A stretch of DNA of 64,000 nt from Cristatella mucedo. Its lineage: Eukaryota > Bryozoa > Phylactolaemata > Cristatellidae. This document shows, one piece after another, positions 1 to 10,704 of the stretch. The notes under the pieces are model-generated. The model made no database searches. It saw nothing but the letters and a program-made list of their open reading frames with translations, and was not told where the DNA came from. The stretch is from contig WPIO01000005.1 of assembly GCA_009760855.2 (NCBI GenBank), forward strand, positions 8,280,001 through 8,344,000, in the 5' to 3' direction. Numbering within the stretch: the first letter of the stretch is position 1; each line of letters begins with the position of its first letter. Position numbers and translations under genes: made by a program.

Positions 1-111
1 GATCCTACTAAGTGGTCGCAATTGGTGTCTTCTTGGGTGCTTCTGCGTAAGCACATTTACATGAGAACGCACGAGCAAAATGTGAAATTCGGCGAGTGCA
101 TTCTAATCAAG

Positions 112-235
112 CAGAGCTGGTTTAACCCATTGATCGAGATGCTAGCCTCGACCAAGGTCAAGGTTAATGCACTGAATGACTGAAGCCCCTGAATAGAGAT
201 TAAGTTCACCTAGGGTGCCATACAAATGAATTATG

Positions 236-277
<42 letters not shown>

Positions 278-290
278 TACGGTGCACTAC
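112..290 (+). repeat. SINE-2 (tRNA-derived) copy ending in an AT microsatellite
   Basis: A degraded tRNA-like head (a ggtttaaccca-type box A region, then a gaccaaggtc stretch) leads into the family tail 'cctgaatagagattaagtt' and 'gccatacaaatgaatta'. An (AT)n run at about 240-273 follows. The same head and tail recur in both orientations at about 1.7, 6.8, 20.1, 28.9, 38.2, 52.7 and 62.6 kb. The tail resembles the 3' end of the window's L2-like LINE. Confidence 0.7.
240..273. repeat. (AT)n microsatellite
   Basis: An uninterrupted alternating AT run, probably grown from the AT-rich 3' end of the preceding SINE. Confidence 0.9.
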
Positions 291-420
291 AATATTCATT
301 TGAATTCCAGCCTCGGGTCACCAATCCGGCTGACTGTAGCTTAATTGGAGTGGACTTCGGTGGTGTACTGCCCCTGTCAGTGCTGATGATTGGCGACGAC
401 TCTGTGCACGTCCTGGAATG

Positions 421-510
421 GGCGATCCTTCATTGCCAAATGCAAGTGGAGGTGATAGCCTTAAGGCTCTTCTGCCGCTATACAAGTGAGGCTGCTAAAT
501 CGGCTTTTAT
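421..510 (+). repeat. SINE-1 3' half
   Basis: It carries the SINE-1 body 'gcgatccttcattgcca', 'gatagcc..aaggctcttctgccgctataca' and the family tail. The tRNA-like head is missing or too diverged to see. Complete relatives lie at about 3.95, 9.96 and 47.2 kb. Confidence 0.65.
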
Positions 511-584
511 TGCTACCCAAGCACCGCTGCCAAGGCGATCGATCTTACTACAGGCGAGAGCCAAGCGATTCACTGCCTATCGGC

Positions 585-960
585 TGCACCGAGCGGCCGA
601 TGTCACATCACTTCACTTGATGGCCGAGTCGTTAATCGGCCGAGTTCGCTTCTAAGCGAACCACTCTCCCTCCACTCGCCCAGTGCGAGAGCGGTTCGAG
701 AGCCGTCGCCTGGCGCAGTGATGCAGTGATGACATGCATGCCGGAGGCGAAGTTACCTGTGAGGATACCGAAGCACGCTACGCCATGCGGCCGACCTCAC
801 ACCATTGCACTCGATGGCCGAACCAATAGTCGGGCTCGTTCGCTTCTCTGCATTACAACCCTTCTCCACTAGAGAAGCTCGACAGGCGAGTAGCCGGCAC
901 AGTGACGAAGCGTGTGCCGGACGCGAAGTTACCTGCGAGGATACCAAAGCCCAGGTAGAC
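585..960. repeat. Local tandem duplication (~200 bp) overlapping an SLC16-like exon end
   Basis: About 585-770 is repeated, diverged, as about 785-945. Shared blocks are 'gcggccga..tca', 'gatggccga', 'gttcgcttct' and 'gcgaagttacctg.gaggatacc'. The second copy contains the 3' end and splice donor of the SLC16-like exon on the minus strand, so the first copy is a displaced duplicate of that donor with only a few exon bases. Confidence 0.6.
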
Positions 961-1813
961 CTGCCACAGCTCCTGAGCGAAAATCGAAGCCACCACTCCG
1001 GCTGCAGCTAGCAGCGATCCGACCGCGGTGACCAGCCGAAAGCCTAGCCTCTCGGCTAGAGGTAGAGCGACGAGGCCTGCAACGACCAACGCACATCCGG
1101 CCTGTTATTACATCCCGCCAGCCCAGGCGGCTGCTGTAGGTGCTCTGGTAGCGGCAGCTGCTGCTGCCATGGAGTGGCGCTAGCCAGTGGAGGCACCTAC
1201 CCCCATCCTACCTGCTACCCTGAGTCTGTCTGGATATCCTCCACTTGTTCTAATGCGATGAGCGACAGAAACCCGACAGACACCCAGAGCTTCGCCCCCT
1301 GGTCCGTTCCGGTTACACGGAGCACGCACGACGTTCCAAATTTGCTTCAGGCGCTGGTGCAGTCTGTCGGGCGACAGGCTAGAGAGGTGCAAACTAGTCG
1401 TCGCGTAGGACGAGCTGCTTGTTCGCAAGTGCAGCAGCACTGCAGTCGGACTGCCACGACCTGCCGCAAGCGACCTCGGAACGAGGGGCAGATCGGTTAC
1501 GAAGGGGTAGTTCTCGGGGCAAATACGACTCGAGCCTAAAAAGGCCCAGCAGGCTGCGAAGCCTCGCGAGCACTGAACGGAGAGAAAGACGGAGAAAGAG
1601 ACGGATATAGTTGGAGAACGAGGGAAAGAGGACATAGGACATTTGTGTTGCACCTAAGAGATCTTAATCTCTATCTACGCATGTTGCAGGGCTCTATAAA
1701 CCAAGGTCGTGGTCTCGAGCACTCGTCGCCCGAAGGCGAGTACCTTATCCCCAGGTCAAACTAGGGCTGCAAAGAGAGGAATAGAGAAGAAGAGAGAAGA
1801 AGAGAGAGAGGAG

Positions 1814-1864
<51 letters not shown>

Positions 1865-2257
1865 TCGGCTGCACCTCGGGCCAAGCAGACAGCTGTACGA
1901 CAGAGAACGAGCACCTTCAGGGCGAGCGAGCCCGACCCGCGCCCTACCGCTCCTCCTCGTCGACCGACACGTCGGTGGGCTAACGAGGCTGGGCGCTCGG
2001 GCTCACTGAGCTGCTCCGCTGCAGCGCTCCACTGCAGCGTCTGCAAGCGCCGGATACTGACTGCCCAGGAATTGACACGAGCCTCGCAGACTTCCAATCC
2101 ACGACAGTTCGCTGCTTGTCGAATTCGGAAAGACGGTGGCGTAGGAGACGGTCATGATGCCGATACAGCCAATCGAGAAGCCGATGCTGAGTGCCTGGCA
2201 GAGGAGCGACGCCGCCAGGATGACCCAGGCGTAGCCACGGTCGCGCCGGCTCCCCAT
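933..2257 (-). CDS. SLC16-like monocarboxylate transporter, N-terminal two exons (partial)
   Basis: Two minus-strand exons encode the start of a major-facilitator transporter of the monocarboxylate transporter family, which moves small organic acids across membranes. Exon 1 (2257..2062) begins at an ATG in strong context (gccgccATGG). It encodes the family's 'D-x-G-Y-x-W-V' entry motif (RDRGYAWVILAAS), TM1 and a conserved 'SWIGSL'. Exon 2 (1076..933, 144 nt) encodes 'LVALPLAERLGFR', a second helix and the start of TM3 (LGFGILAG). Both junctions are phase 1, so they splice in frame: acceptor gttgcag at 1077, donor GTAACT after 933. The donor of exon 1 (GTCAGT) is the least certain boundary. 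The roughly 1-kb intron holds a GA microsatellite. No third exon is visible to the left edge, so the gene either continues outside the window or is a fragment. Substrate and paralog cannot be told. Confidence 0.6.
1655..1770 (-). repeat. SINE-2 fragment, minus strand
   Basis: The reverse complement shows the head (gacctggggataaggt..ctcg), a box-B-like 'gtgctcgagaccacgacc' and the tail 'agatagagattaagatctctta'. It lies in the intron of the SLC16-like gene. Confidence 0.55.
1770..1862. repeat. (GA)n microsatellite and purine tract
   Basis: An imperfect purine-only stretch becomes a pure (GA)n run at about 1816-1860. It lies in the intron of the SLC16-like gene. Confidence 0.9.
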
Positions 2258-2701
2258 GGCGGCTGCTCGGAGGCGATCGGGGAGCAGAGCTGAAACGCAG
2301 ATGTGATACAGGTGAGGCTGGCAGCGCTAGCGCCGCGCTGCCGCGAGTTACTCCGAAGCCAGAAACGTGAGCTTTCTTTGGAGCGGACCTCACTTGCTAC
2401 GGCTGGTAAGCTTCCAAGAGGGAGCCACTTCGGCCGGAAGAGCAGCCTCCAAAAACCGCTAACGCAGCCGACTGAGTGGGTCTGTGCCCTCCAGCGCTGC
2501 GTTGACATGGTTGACGCTTCCCAAAACGAGACGGTGACCCAACGCCTTGCTCTGAGATGTAATGTATAGGTGAGGTTCTCGCCACGAGCGCTTAACCACC
2601 ACTAGACCCAATGTTGCCTAACCCCGGCGCACGCACAGACACGTAAACACACACATATACGAGCACACATACAAGCACATGCACAAACACACAAGCATGT
2701 G

Positions 2702-2703
<2 letters not shown>

Positions 2704-2757
<54 letters not shown>
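2704..2757. repeat. (CA)n microsatellite
   Basis: About 27 uninterrupted CA units. They are preceded by a degenerate cacaca-rich flank from about 2640. Confidence 0.95.
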
Positions 2758-2758
<1 letters not shown>

Positions 2759-3142
2759 GCGCGAATGCACACATGTAACTATGGGGCTGTGTCGGACTTT
2801 CTCCACAGCAACTCTTACCCTACCTAGCAAAGCTGTAGCCGCCTTGCCTTGCCTATTGCGCCTTTCAGCCCTTTTCTGGGACGTCGAGAACCACGCCGAA
2901 AGCCTCTATCTCGCCATGGTAACGGGTGCAGGGCACCGATGTTAAGGCATAGCCGGAATAACACGGGCTCCGACGGGGCCAGACGGCTACAGTTTACTTG
3001 GTTGGGGCGTTAGTAGCTTGTTACTCGGTGGCGGCGAAGCGTTCCAGAGCCACATCTCCACTCCATATGCACGTCATGTACGCCATAGACAAACCGAGTC
3101 TGTCGCCCCTACGGCCTCAGCTTCGCTAGCCTCACGCAGGCT

Positions 3143-3290
3143 ATGTAATGTATCTCCGTCTGTAACTCCGCAAAGTCATAAAGACTATGTGGGTGTTATG
3201 CAGGAGAGTTTTGTATAGCGTACTCACAGCCTAAGCGACTTTCGGTACGCATTCGGTAGCCAACAGAATTCGTCTCAAGCTATACCGCGA
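3143..3290 (-). mobile_element. LINE-B 3' end remnant, minus strand
   Basis: Reverse complement of the LINE-B 3' untranslated end. Shared blocks are 'ggctaccgaatgcgtaccga', 'ctgtgagt', 'actctcctgcataacaccc' and 'gagttacagacggagataca'. Matching copies lie at about 19.0, 45 and 52 kb. Coding sequence is absent, as in a 5'-truncated insertion. Confidence 0.65.
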
Positions 3291-3952
3291 ACAATAAGCT
3301 AACTAGCATGCTCAAACAACCGATAGACTAGGCATGCGGGGTAGTCACGGCGGTGGCCTGCGGCGGCGTCGATGCAACCTGACCGGGGCCCCTCATTGGA
3401 TCCCTACCTAGCGCCTACCTGGTCTCCAGGACACGAACGGCTAGCATAATTCGCAGTGTAAATTGAACTTGGCCGTTTATCGCTGGACACTCAGGCGCGT
3501 TTGAAGTCACTACGCGGCCACATGGCGGGGCACCGTGCCTACACCCAAACATTCCCATATCCTCACTCGATACTCGATCTCTCACATATCCTTGCTTTTA
3601 CCTACTCCCACCAATTTCTCTCTCTCTAGCCCACTCACTTTGCCTCTCTCCGAGCAGCTGCAAAGGTGCCGACGACGACCTCACGGTTTCACGTGGATCC
3701 TCTTTAATAACCGTTATAGGACTAGCCCCACGTGGTCGATGGGTGAGAGCTCAGCTCATCCTCAATCGCCCGGGCCTGCAAGGGGGATCGATCTATTCAT
3801 GCGAGCCAGTCTTTCCATAGTCCACTATCTTGGGCGGATGCTGCATCGCAGCCTAAATACTCCTCCATGAGAGACGAGGTAAAAACCCCAAAGCAACTCC
3901 ACAATCCCCACCGATTTTCGAGAGAAAAAATGTCAGTGCTCTCATTAGGGGA

Positions 3953-4120
3953 GTGATGGCACACTGGGTAAGGCGGTTGCTTTCATGACCTCGGTCCCGA
4001 GGTCGTGGGTTCGATTCCGGTGGTGGGCGATCCCTTTATCGCCACAGCAAGCGGCGTGATAGCCATAAAGGCTCTTCTGTCGCTATACAAAAAGAGGCTG
4101 CTTAAGCAGCTTGGATTTAT
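3953..4120 (+). repeat. SINE-1 (tRNA-derived), near-complete copy
   Basis: The tRNA-like head shows a box A ('gggtaaggcggttgc') and a strong box B ('gtgggttcgattccgg'). The body is 'gcgatccctttatcgcca' and 'gtgatagcc.taaaggctctt', and the tail 'ctgtcgctatacaaaaagag' precedes an AT-rich end. Box A and box B spacing fit an internal RNA polymerase III promoter. It is one of the best preserved family members here. Confidence 0.8.
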
Positions 4121-4274
4121 TATTTATTATTTAACCGCAATGGCACCAGGGCGAAGGGATGGCAACAGCCTGGGCGTCGAACGCCTACTCGAAACGACGC
4201 ACGAGGCCTAGAGGTGTAACGGGAAGAGCGAGAAGTTTGAGGTGGTGTGCGATAAGACATCGTAGCTGCGGTGC

Positions 4275-4400
4275 TGACGAACGACACTCCGCGTGAGGCG
4301 GGTGCAGTTCGAACACCTACAAGTGGTGAAAGCTCGGTAGTAGCTCGAACGCCTACAAGGGGGGGGGGCATAGGCTCGGTAGTAGCTCGGCACCGTCACG
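4275..4400. repeat. Two-copy short direct repeat with G-run
   Basis: A block of about 40 bases ('cgaac.cctacaag' then 'gctcggtagtagctcg') occurs twice in tandem. The second copy carries a run of G bases. I recognise no gene from about 4130 to 4690. Confidence 0.6.
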
Positions 4401-4689
4401 ACGCCACGTACCAAAGGAAGCAGTAGTCATCTGAGCGATGTTATGAAAAGAATATGGAAGTCGTCCATTTTGTGAAGCTCTTGGCAGCATCCCAGCAACG
4501 GGATGTGTCTCAGCCAGCATGCATGCAGTGCCGGTGCAAGGCATTTTGGTGCCCTGGGCGAGATCGGATATCTGGCAGCCCCTTCTCACTAAAGCCCTTG
4601 CCCACCCGCCCATTATGAAACGAAACCCAATTTGCACTGTCTAAAAATTTTTCATTGCCATAGAGATTCACAAACATACATTACACGTG

Positions 4690-6049
4690 TGGATGCGGTA
4701 ATACGCACAATGCTTAAAATTGATGTTCGAAACTTGGCTTCCCTTTTCTTAGTTTAAATTTGGAAAACCCTTTTTCTCCACTGGCCCCTGAAATTGGCAA
4801 GATTAATAAAATTCTTACTGCCTCAAAAAGATTGGGAGCAATATCTATCAATTTATTTTGCAATAGAAATTGCAAGACGTCTTGGGGATTCACAGTCTGG
4901 GGAAGCTTCCTGGCAATAGCTTGCAGCTCACCATACATTTCCTCTCCATCTAAAGCCTTGCTGTCTCCATGAGTAAAAGACTCCCCCAGAGACTTGCACT
5001 CGCTAAGGATATCCTCTGTGGGTATTTCGGAAATATTGAAGACATCCTACAGGAACTCAAACTATGTGCTGTTTTGTTGAATCTGATTGAACCTTTCAGT
5101 AATAGATTCTACTCCTGCATCTAGAACAGCATAATACAAGTTAACCTTGCAGCTCTCATTGGGATCCTGTACAGCCTTATCCTACGCTTCATAATCAAAC
5201 AGCCTTCCCTTTTTGACTTGCTGATTTGCTTCAAACGTGAGTTCAACCTCCAATTCTTTAGCTATTTGAGTTGCATCCGCAAATAATATATGGAAGCTCT
5301 CTTCACTTCGGATAGTACTGATTTACTTTTTGAAGTTTTCCAGCTATCTAACTCCCAAGTATCAAGTCCGTTAATGTCTGCTGTAGAACTTTGCTAGTGA
5401 CATTGACCTCGAACAAAATGTAGTACGAGGTACGAAGCGGTACTAAAAATGGAAATTTTGCTATGTTATTGGCCAGTGTTTCTGCTTCAGATTTTGCAAT
5501 AGCTCCAGCCATCCCTTTCTGACTCATAAGTTCATATAACTCAATCAGAGCATCGGAAACTTTGCCAAGGTTGTACCTCAGCGTTTTCAGAGCATCAATT
5601 CTACTTCGCGTAGATTTACATTCAGTATCCTCTTTTACACTCCATTTCCTTGCCTTTAATGTTCCTGCAATTTGCGTAGCCTTTTCCTCTCATATTTTCA
5701 ACATCTAATCCCATATCTTGGAGCTGCTTAAACAGAACTTCACTCGTGAATCCACCCGTGGTTTCTTGAAACGGCAAGAAACCAAGAAAATACGCTGTTG
5801 CAACTTGTTGCAAGACTTAAAATACACTGCCTTGATTATCACTCATCTCCGTCTGGTGGTTTCTTCATCTTGCTCATCCAGACATTTTTGCAATGAAATA
5901 TGTTTTGTCTGTGACTTGTCTGGCGAATCAGTACATGATTTTTGCTTCTTAAGGTATTTTAGAAACGAGCCCTTTACTTTTGCTTGCTCGTTGGCATTTT
6001 TAGCCCTTCACTTATAGTTTTGAGCCCCTGACGGTTTCTTATTATCCAT
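4690..6049 (-). pseudogene. Decayed hAT-type (TTF/ZMYM-like, DUF4371) transposase
   Basis: On the minus strand, reading from an ATG at 6049, successive frames recover pieces of a hAT-superfamily transposase of the kind often annotated 'zinc finger MYM-type' or 'TTF-type'. In order they are: an N-terminal Lys-rich segment beginning MDNKKPSGAQN; a central piece 'ETTGGF..LGLDVENMRGKGYAN', matching the conserved 'RGQGYDNG-N-M-G' block; 'SRIDALKTLRYNLGKVSDAL'; 'SYYILFEVNVTSKVLQ'; and the C-terminal dimerisation motif 'NLFEAVRILLILPISGASGE'. Several stops and frameshifts break it (a TGA follows 'QNYK' near the start). The total is well short of the usual 600-800 residues, so part of the middle is deleted. 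I see no intact copy and no clear terminal inverted repeats. Confidence 0.8.
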
Positions 6050-6711
6050 AACTATGTCAAAAGTAATAACATTTATAGTTTTTATAATGCTCTTGTACTG
6101 TACCACTGAGTGTAAAATGCCTGAAAACCAATAATTATTATTATTGGCATACAGCAACCTTCTACAAACAGCAAGAGGCTACTGCTGGTGGTCCAGTAAT
6201 CAGCTGCAGACCGAGGATACAAACACAGTTTCGACCCGAGTAACTGCAGTACTCCTCATGTCGGCCGAGCCAGCAGCCTGATCGAACAGGCTATCCTGGA
6301 CGACCGGGGCTTGCCTGTTGTGTAGATAATTAGACTGTGCACAAAAAGAGCAAGACCGAGCAGCAGCCAACAGCAAAAGCAAGTGGCAAAGACTCGCACG
6401 GTTCTTGCACAACCTCAGGACCATGAACAGAGAGAGAGACCCTACTGGGGGCACATTAATATATGGGCCTGAGTTACATAATCTTCAACACAAGGCCTTT
6501 GACTCTCAACTCAGTTTTGAAGCTACCCTGACTTGAGCCCGATGGGCTCCACTATAGGTCATGCCTTTGAGGGTCACAGCAACTTGAGGCCTTTGATTCT
6601 AGGTTTCCCTTGTGCATTTGAGGACTACAGTACATAGAGAGGCCTTTGATACTTGACTCATTTTTGAATCAACGAATGGACTCTCTAGCACCGGGATAAA
6701 TAAAAATAAAT

Positions 6712-6860
6712 AAAATAAATATAATTCATTTATATAGCGCCCCAAGAGAACTTAATCTCTATTCAGGCGCTTCACATATGCCTCGGGGCTCGAGCCCATG
6801 ACCTCAGCCAGACCTTGGTCGGGGGCGAGCACCTTAACCGCTGGACCAAACCAGCTCGGC
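6712..6860 (-). repeat. SINE-2, near-complete copy, minus strand
   Basis: Read on the minus strand it has box A 'gctggtttggtccagcggtt', then 'aaggtgctcgcccccgacc', box B 'catgggctcgagccccga' and the tail 'gaagcgcctgaatagagatt', 'aagttctcttggggcgctat', ending in 'ataaatgaattata'. This is one of the clearest copies for defining the family. The tail folds as a GCGCC..GGCGC stem. Confidence 0.8.
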
Positions 6861-7154
6861 GGGATGGATTCTCAGACAGCCCTTGGGGATAAGAAACATA
6901 CAGAGGATTCTACCGTTGGTTTGAGCACCCTAGATACATGACTCCATTGTGTTCTGCAAGGCAACTACACGTCCCTCTAGTCACTCCTTAGTTACTAGAT
7001 ACCCCATACGAGAGGTTCGAGTTCTTTGACCGAATCCAGACACTGCAGGCTTCAGCTGCACTGCTCAGTTCTTTCACTGCCTGAAGCAGCCATTTTCCTC
7101 AAAGACCAATTTGCCCAAGGAACGAGGTCATCGACCTGCCCACAAAATCTCTAA

Positions 7155-9000
7155 AAATAATAATAATAATACATTTGAACAGCACTCTCAGAGAACTCAG
7201 TCTCTCTCTAGGCACTTTACATATGCTGCATTACCAAATGATTAGCGGTAACAACTGCAAGCAGCAGGCAGTGTAAACAAGTACATGCACATGAAGGACG
7301 AATCACAAGACCTGCCAAATGCTGTAATAAAAAGGCGCATTTTAAGCTTCTTTTTAAATGTCGTCATGCCAGGGGACGTTTTGACGTGCATCGGTAATAA
7401 GTTCTAGGCTTTGGGAGCACAGTTACTGAAGGTACGGTCTCCAACGGTTTTGAGATTAGTACGAATTATGGCTAAACGATTCGAGTCAGAACAGCAGATG
7501 GTACGATGCTTTGCCTGCCTGGTTGGGGAGTAGATCTGATAGGTAGGCTGGAGCCAAAGAATGAAACGACCTGAAAGTGAGTGAAAGAAAAATCCATGAA
7601 ATCAATGCGTAGCTTGACTGAGAGCCAGTGCAGGTAGGCGAGAAGTGGTGTGATGTGGCAATTGTGATGCTCACCACAGACAAGCCTAGCTGCCGAGTTT
7701 TGCACCTACTGCAAGAACGTGATTGCACCGGCCGGTAGACCAGCAAGCAGTGAGTTGCAGGAGTCAAGACGGGATGTGGCAAATGCAAGGGCCAATGTAG
7801 ATGCGGTGTCCCTGCCTAAACGAGCCCAAAGTTGAGCAATTTTGTGTAGCTGAAAGTAGGCAGACTTGACTGTGGAGCTGATGTGGTCGTTTATTGACAT
7901 GTCACTTTGGAATATGACATCTAGGTTTCATGCAGATTCAATAGAAGATTAGCAGGAGCCGATTTTGAGCATCAGGTTTTCAAATATCTGAATCACACTT
8001 GGTTTGCCCATAACTAGTAAATTGGTTTTGTCGCCATTTAATTTACGAAAGTTTGCTGCCATCCATATGCGGATGTCATCAATACACGCAGCAAGGGTGT
8101 GAAGAGAATTCGATGTGCTGGAGCGCTGGGAGGGATCAAAGCAAAGGTACAACTGAGGGTCATCTGCATAGAAGTGAAAGCCTAGATTGTGCTTGGCGAT
8201 CACATCGGCACGAGCGAGAGTGTAAACTGTGAAAAGAAGCAGACCAAGCACAGAGCCCTGAGGTAACCACCCCCATACTTAAGTGGTTTCTCGGATGATC
8301 TTGGTTCGTTCACACCAATACTCTAGAGACTCTCACTGAGATAGGACCTGAACCATTGTAGTGCAGTGCCAGTGATGCCCAGGCGAGATTCAATATGCTC
8401 GAGGGATTTTGCGATAAATAGTACCAAATGCTTCAGAAAGATCAAGCAGAACAAGCAGTGAGACTTTACCCAAGTCTATATTCACGAGAAGGTCGTAGTA
8501 CACCCTAAGCAATGCTGACTCCGTGGAGTGATTAGCTCTAAACCCAGACTGTAACTTACTTGCTAGGTTTGAGGTCTCAATGTGGAGTCCAGCTGGTCTG
8601 CCACAACTCGTTCCGGTGTCTTTGGTAGGAACGGGAGAAGGGAGAGTGGACGGAAGCTGCTCAAGTCTTCTTGGTCTAGCGCTGCTTTTCTTAATTGGTG
8701 GCCTCACAACAGTCTTTTTGAAAGGTGAGGGGATCTGAACTGAGGCTAAGTACATTTAATATGTTAGTTATGCATGGCAGCAGCAGATCTAAGCATCGTA
8801 CAAGTAGGACAGTGGGAATACGGTCTGCAGGACTAGTAGTCTTCTGTGACTGGGAGATAAATTTCAGAATAAGATCACTCGTGGCCTCCTTGAATGTAGA
8901 CATCGACGTAGTGCACAGAATCGATGGAAGTGGGTCCTGTGTTGATGTAATTGTGGGACAGGAGTCCCGAGGGGATGCTGCAACCCTAGGTATGGACCCA
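7155..9000 (-). mobile_element. L2-like LINE (family A), 5'-truncated and frameshifted
   Basis: A minus-strand non-LTR retrotransposon with reverse-transcriptase blocks in order: 'RIPTVLLVRCLDLLLPCIT', 'KTVVRPPIKK', 'LQSGFRANHSTESALL', 'LLVLLDLSEAFGTI', the catalytic block 'FHFYADDPQLYLCFD' (YADD near 8160), 'RKLNGDKTNLLVMG', and the C-terminal 'ATSRLDSCNSLLAGLP' and 'QNSAARLVC'. The 3' end is a GCGCC-type stem followed by an (ATT)n tail at about 7153-7172. Stops and frameshifts split it into at least five reading frames. The endonuclease domain is missing. Confidence 0.85.
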
Positions 9001-9960
9001 TGTCTACTGCAAACAGTTCGTACCACCACTCCTTGCTCCTGCACTGTTCGGATCATTCTTTATAGTGGCTTTCTATCATATTCATTCAATAAGCAGCCAA
9101 AAAAGTTTTGCCATGGAAAGTGGTCTGGTGTTAGCTATTAACACCTCACCAAAAGATAGCTGTCTACTAGTTTTCTACTTTTTTCTGACATCCCCTAAGC
9201 CTAGCGCTCTAGGCGATTGCCTCGTTCGTCCAGTGGAAGCGCCGGCTCTGCATGCATGCAGTGGCAGAGATCTCAATTCGAGGGCTTTCGCCTGGCGATA
9301 GGGCTTAAGCATAGGTATGCAAGGCAGTACGACAGTACGAAAAAACAACTCAACGAAACTCGTAAGCGTGTTGAGGCTCAATAGAGCATGTCGATGAGTG
9401 CGGCCGAAAATGCGAACCACATGCGTGCGATCTCGATGTATTCCCGTGAGCTATTCTTTTGCACACACATGTAGGCACACGTGCCGCCTAACGGCGAACG
9501 AGCGGACTCACACCCACCCTACGAGACCTACCTTAGCGCAAGACCCAACTCGGACGGCGGTCAGATGGGCGTAGCCACCGGGGCGACAGGGTGAGTGAGG
9601 CCCGAAGCCGGTTGGCCGATTTCCAAGCTGAGATCGCGAGCTTCCCTAGGCCGGTCGGCGGTTGCTAGCACGAGGCTGTGGCTACTCCCGCCAGGTGACG
9701 CTCGGCGACGTGCTCGCCAGTGGGTGCTGGGTGGTGGACGGCCAGCAGCATAGATATTGTTCGTGGATGAGCAATGAGCATTGTGTAGCGTAATCCAAGG
9801 CGCGGCCAGCAAGCCGGAGTCATACAGCTACGCAACAGCCTTATCGGACGTCGCGCCAGCATTAACAACGAAAAATGCAGCACTCGCTCGAGAACATGCC
9901 ACAGCTGATCGAGCTCACTGGGATAGCGGAAGCTCGCTCGGAGATCCAGCTATAGTGAGT
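9000..9960. other. Stretch without recognised features
   Basis: Short overlapping reading frames exist on both strands, but none shows family motifs or convincing splice context. Confidence 0.5.
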
Positions 9961-9963
9961 CGT

Positions 9964-10125
9964 AATGGCTCACTAGGTAAGGCGGTTGCTTTTCACGACC
10001 TGTCTCCCGAGGTCGTGGGTTCGAATCCCTAGTAGGTGATCCTTCATCGTCACTGCAAGCGGTGGTGATAGCCGTCAAGGCTCTTCTGTCGCTATGCAAA
10101 AAGAGGCTGTTAAATCATCTAGTAT
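9964..10125 (+). repeat. SINE-1, near-complete copy
   Basis: Box A 'ctaggtaaggcggttgc' and box B 'gtgggttcgaatcccta' are both clear. They are followed by 'gatccttcatcgtcactgc', 'gatagccgtcaaggctct' and the tail 'tgtcgctatgcaaaaagag', then an AT-rich end. Confidence 0.8.
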
Positions 10126-10700
10126 TTTTTTATCAACACAAGTCGGCTGCCTTCCAGCTAAGGGCGTCCAGTACCAGGGGGAAGTAGCGCGAGGGCTGTC
10201 TTTTCAGTAGCCCGTGAAAGTCACCCGACCTCAGATAAAAATAGCACGATCGCTACGGTTTGCCACGAATCAGCAGACGGCGTGCATGCTTTCGGACCAC
10301 GGAAAGCTACGGTAGACCAGGCGTCCAGCGATGATCCGTCTCGCAGTCTTTGCGAGGCTTGTGAGGATGGGATCAAGTTGTGCATTCGGTTGCTTCCGTT
10401 ATGCCCTCCTTTGGAGCCACCAGATGCGTAGTGAGACCTTTCGGCGCCTGGGGACGAAGCTACAAATAGCGCCCACTCCCTTTGTCAACAATTGCTGCAA
10501 AATAACTCCACAACAGGCAAGATGCAAAAACACACGCTAGCCTTCATATCGAGAGCCGAGAAAGATTTATTAATTGTAGTACAGCCACAAGGTAGCTATC
10601 GAAACTTTAACTTAGGTGGATTTTTCTGGCCTTGAACGTGGCAAACTGGTCCATTACAGTTTGAAAGTCAATATTTTCCAGTGTTTATTTCTCTTTGCTT
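10125..10700. other. Stretch without recognised features
   Basis: Unique-looking sequence between a SINE and a LINE. I see no gene motif or convincing exon. Confidence 0.5.
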
Positions 10701-10704
10701 AACA

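Noticed and set aside
1-4. Leading GATC as a cloning junction
   Set aside because: A four-base site at the window start is not evidence by itself.
3953-4030. Functional tRNA gene
   Set aside because: Box A and B are present, but the sequence is the head of a repeated SINE with a non-tRNA body, and the acceptor stem does not pair.
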